The translations under genes were made by a program, and so were the position numbers. Source: Oscillospiraceae bacterium (GTDB lineage: Bacteria; Bacillota; Clostridia; Oscillospirales; Ruminococcaceae). Taken from it: a DNA stretch of 13,066 nucleotides. The stretch's first letter is position 1; each line of letters opens with the position of its first letter. Positions 11,149-13,066 of the stretch are shown piece after piece. The stretch covers positions 1 to 13,066 of the forward strand of contig JAEDOB010000029.1 of NCBI GenBank assembly GCA_016302225.1, in the 5' to 3' direction. A model generated the notes under the pieces. It was not told the DNA's origin and did not search any database. It was given only the letters and a program-made list of their open reading frames with translations.

Positions 11149-13066
11149 ATGGAAAAAAGATCCATCGGTACCAGAATATTTAATGTGGTGCTGGCAGTGC
11201 TTCTTGTGTTCTTGGCTGTGCCCTTTGGTACGGTGCAGAGCTCGGCGGCTGATGCAATAGCTTTTGAAGTTATCGAATTTACCATTGATGGTGTTAATGC
11301 AGGCTCGGTTACTTCAATAAGCGGCGGAGAACAGGTCGTGCTCAGCTTCAAAGGTACTGTTGATAATGCGGCACTGACGGCAGGTCAGCTGAATTTCTCA
11401 TGTCCGCTTGGTCAGACTAATGTTCAGCTTGATTCAAGCGGGGACGTGGCACTCAACGATGAAGACGGCGTGTTCCTCGGAACAATTTCCATCACAGACG
11501 GAACCGTTAATCTCAAGCTTGACCCCGGTTATGTCAGCAGACACAGCAACATCTCATTCAAGGGTGAGTCTAAGGGTAAGGTCACAGTTGTAAAGACAGG
11601 CGATCCCAACCAGAAGGCAAATGTAGGCTTTGCGAATGTGACGGGTGCGCTTGTACAGAACATTCCCGTTGAAACTGTCAGCGACCTGGACGTTCATAAG
11701 TGGGCAAACGGAAATGTTTACCTTGAAGGCGGAAAGTATTATCAGAAGTATACCATTAAGGTGACAGCAAAGGGAGATGTTCCCATAACCAATATCCATA
11801 TTGAGGACATTGCCACCGGTCTTGGTGATATTACGGGTGCATCATTCCCTGTGGATATTGCTTCGCTTGCAGCGGGTGAGGAGAGAACCATTGAGTATAC
11901 TCAGGAGATACCCAAATCATCTATTACTGCGGGCACAGGCTCCAACAAGGCAAAGGTCACCTTCAATAAGAATGGTGTTCCCGACGAAAAGACCACGCCT
12001 GAGGTAAAGTATAATTACAATACAAATGCAAGCATCGGAAAAAGCGGTACTGCCGATAATACAACAGGTAAGATCACCTGGAAGGTACAGGTGCGCCACA
12101 GCTTTTTCACAGGTGACAAGACTCAGGATAAGGCTTTGCTGAGCGGAGATACCTTTACCGATACTCTCGGTGCGGGTCAAGCCTATGATGGCGGCATTTT
12201 TGCGGGCGGGGCAGCGGTTTCCGCAGATACATTTATTGACAATGCAACATATGTAAACGATTGGTGTCCGTATTATGAATACCAATACACAACTACATTT
12301 ACACCTTCGTCATCTGCTGCCAAGAAGTATTACAAAAACTCTGTAAAGGGTACAATTGAAGGCAAGCAAGTTCAGACAGGTGATATATCCGTAGAGGTCG
12401 TTGGTGTTCCTACTTCTGTTACTAAGGAAGCGGTCGGAAAGGTCAGCTCCGACGGATATATGCAGTGGAAGGTCACCTATGAGGTCAAGACACCGCTGTA
12501 TTCTCTGGAATTCCAAGATTTTATTGGTAACAAGCATAAACCCGTAGTTGACGATTCGGCATATCCGATAATCGTTAAGATAAACGACATCGAAACTTCC
12601 GATTACACTAAAGACTATTATCTTGTCGATTGGACCAGGCTGAATATCAAGCTGAATAATGCAGGTTCACTTGCTGTCGGCGATAAGGTTGAACTTACAT
12701 TTTTCACTAAGGCAAATGATTTTACAGGTGCAGCCGAAACCTATTCGAACAACGTTTCCGCTGTTTTCAAGGAAACTGCGGACGGCGATACTGTAACTGT
12801 AAGTGACAATGCAGAGCATTCCGTTGATGTTATTGACGGTATTGCAGACAAGAAGAGTGACGGCAGTCTGGGAAGAATGCCTAAGTCAAAGTGGACTATC
12901 GTTCTGAACGGAAGTGAGCTTTCTTCCGCAGCGGTCGGTCAGGTCATAGAGATAAGCGACAGAATGGTTGCTTCAAACAAGTGGGCAGGCTCTGTTTCGG
13001 ATATAAATTCATGGACTGCTGCTGACAAGCTTGACCTTGGCGCAACGATCACTGACGCAGCTCTTT
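11149..13066 (+). CDS. Large secreted adhesin-like surface protein, N-terminal part (open at window end)
   Basis: 639 complete codons without a stop up to the window edge; the C-terminus is not seen. The start is ATG at 11149. A signal peptide has basic residues early (EKRSIGTR), a hydrophobic core (residues 11-25) and a likely cleavage after SSA or ADA near 33-36. The mature part is rich in Thr, Ser, Val, Gly, Asp and Lys, with beta-strand character and few Cys. At least three related modules recur: GKSG...GKITWKVQV with Trp311, AVGKVSSDGYMQWKVTYEV with Trp440 and KSDGSLG...SKWTIVL with Trp582, each followed by a strand carrying an acidic turn (FTDTL, FQDFI, ISDRM). Spacing is 129 and 142 residues. 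This resembles the Ig-like, Cna/fimbrial-type modules of Gram-positive adhesins, some of which form internal isopeptide bonds. A sortase signal or cell-wall anchor, if present, would be downstream. The ligand is unknown. Confidence 0.85.
   Translation, partial: MEKRSIGTRIFNVVLAVLLVFLAVPFGTVQSSAADAIAFEVIEFTIDGVNAGSVTSISGGEQVVLSFKGTVDNAALTAGQLNFSCPLGQTNVQLDSSGDVALNDEDGVFLGTISITDGTVNLKLDPGYVSRHSNISFKGESKGKVTVVKTGDPNQKANVGFANVTGALVQNIPVETVSDLDVHKWANGNVYLEGGKYYQKYTIKVTAKGDVPITNIHIEDIATGLGDITGASFPVDIASLAAGEERTIEYTQEIPKSSITAGTGSNKAKVTFNKNGVPDEKTTPEVKYNYNTNASIGKSGTADNTTGKITWKVQVRHSFFTGDKTQDKALLSGDTFTDTLGAGQAYDGGIFAGGAAVSADTFIDNATYVNDWCPYYEYQYTTTFTPSSSAAKKYYKNSVKGTIEGKQVQTGDISVEVVGVPTSVTKEAVGKVSSDGYMQWKVTYEVKTPLYSLEFQDFIGNKHKPVVDDSAYPIIVKINDIETSDYTKDYYLVDWTRLNIKLNNAGSLAVGDKVELTFFTKANDFTGAAETYSNNVSAVFKETADGDTVTVSDNAEHSVDVIDGIADKKSDGSLGRMPKSKWTIVLNGSELSSAAVGQVIEISDRMVASNKWAGSVSDINSWTAADKLDLGATITDAAL

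Noticed and set aside
10985..11260. 91-codon frame from GTG in the adhesin leader into the signal peptide region
   Set aside because: It overlaps the start of the clear secreted protein in another frame, and the product looks like translated noise; only the short MCVMTAR frame was kept as a speculative leader peptide.
1..13066. CRISPR array, tRNA or insertion sequence
   Set aside because: I found no regularly spaced repeats, cloverleaf-like segments or transposase frames on either strand by eye.

Overview
The window looks like a chromosomal segment of a Gram-positive, low-to-middle GC gut Clostridium relative, most likely Ruminococcus-like (Oscillospiraceae). The signs are strong AAGGAG/GGAGG ribosome binding sites, sigma-A-type promoters (one a perfect TTGACA-17-TATAAT), lipoprotein carbohydrate esterases of types CE2 and CE4, a DUF4097 membrane protein, and a TetM-like GTPase fused to a YacP/Rae1-type NYN domain. 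The genus is inferred from gene content only. I see no IS element, tRNA, rRNA or CRISPR array.

Layout. Positions 1-1267 (+): the tail of a small membrane protein overlaps (ATGA) a DUF4097 beta-helix membrane protein, and the pair ends at a bidirectional terminator (about 1266-1310). Positions 1304-5026 (-): a tightly packed operon reads, in transcription order, elongation-factor-like GTPase/NYN fusion, thiol peroxidase (bcp), tRNA A37 methyltransferase (trmO/tsaA). Positions 5086-7077 (-): two lipoprotein esterases, a CE2-type SGNH hydrolase followed by a NodB/CE4 deacetylase, are driven by a good promoter at 7225-7253. A 10-bp hairpin with a T5 tail (5044-5080) lies between the CE4 gene and the GTPase fusion and leaves no room for a promoter after it, so the fusion gene may depend on read-through or regulated antitermination.

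Positions 7269-10757 (-): a heterodimeric ABC exporter pair, one subunit with a degenerate ATP site, the other complete except for a variant signature motif. Its promoter region carries a 13-bp palindrome and a near copy 30 bp away, a likely repressor operator. Positions 10758-11148 form the divergent intergenic region. It holds that operator, a 14-bp tandem repeat, a consensus promoter and a leader of about 180 nt with several hairpins, one arm of which can pair with either of two identical partners. From 11149 to the window end (+) runs the N-terminal 639 residues of a large secreted adhesin-like protein with repeating modules; it continues past the window.

The item most worth attention is the 863-residue fusion. 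A ribosome-protection (TetM-like) GTPase, which would act at the ribosomal A site, is joined through a Cys/His-containing linker to a domain closely resembling Rae1/YacP, the B. subtilis A-site mRNA endonuclease. It sits beside a tRNA anticodon-loop modification enzyme and a peroxide-reducing enzyme.
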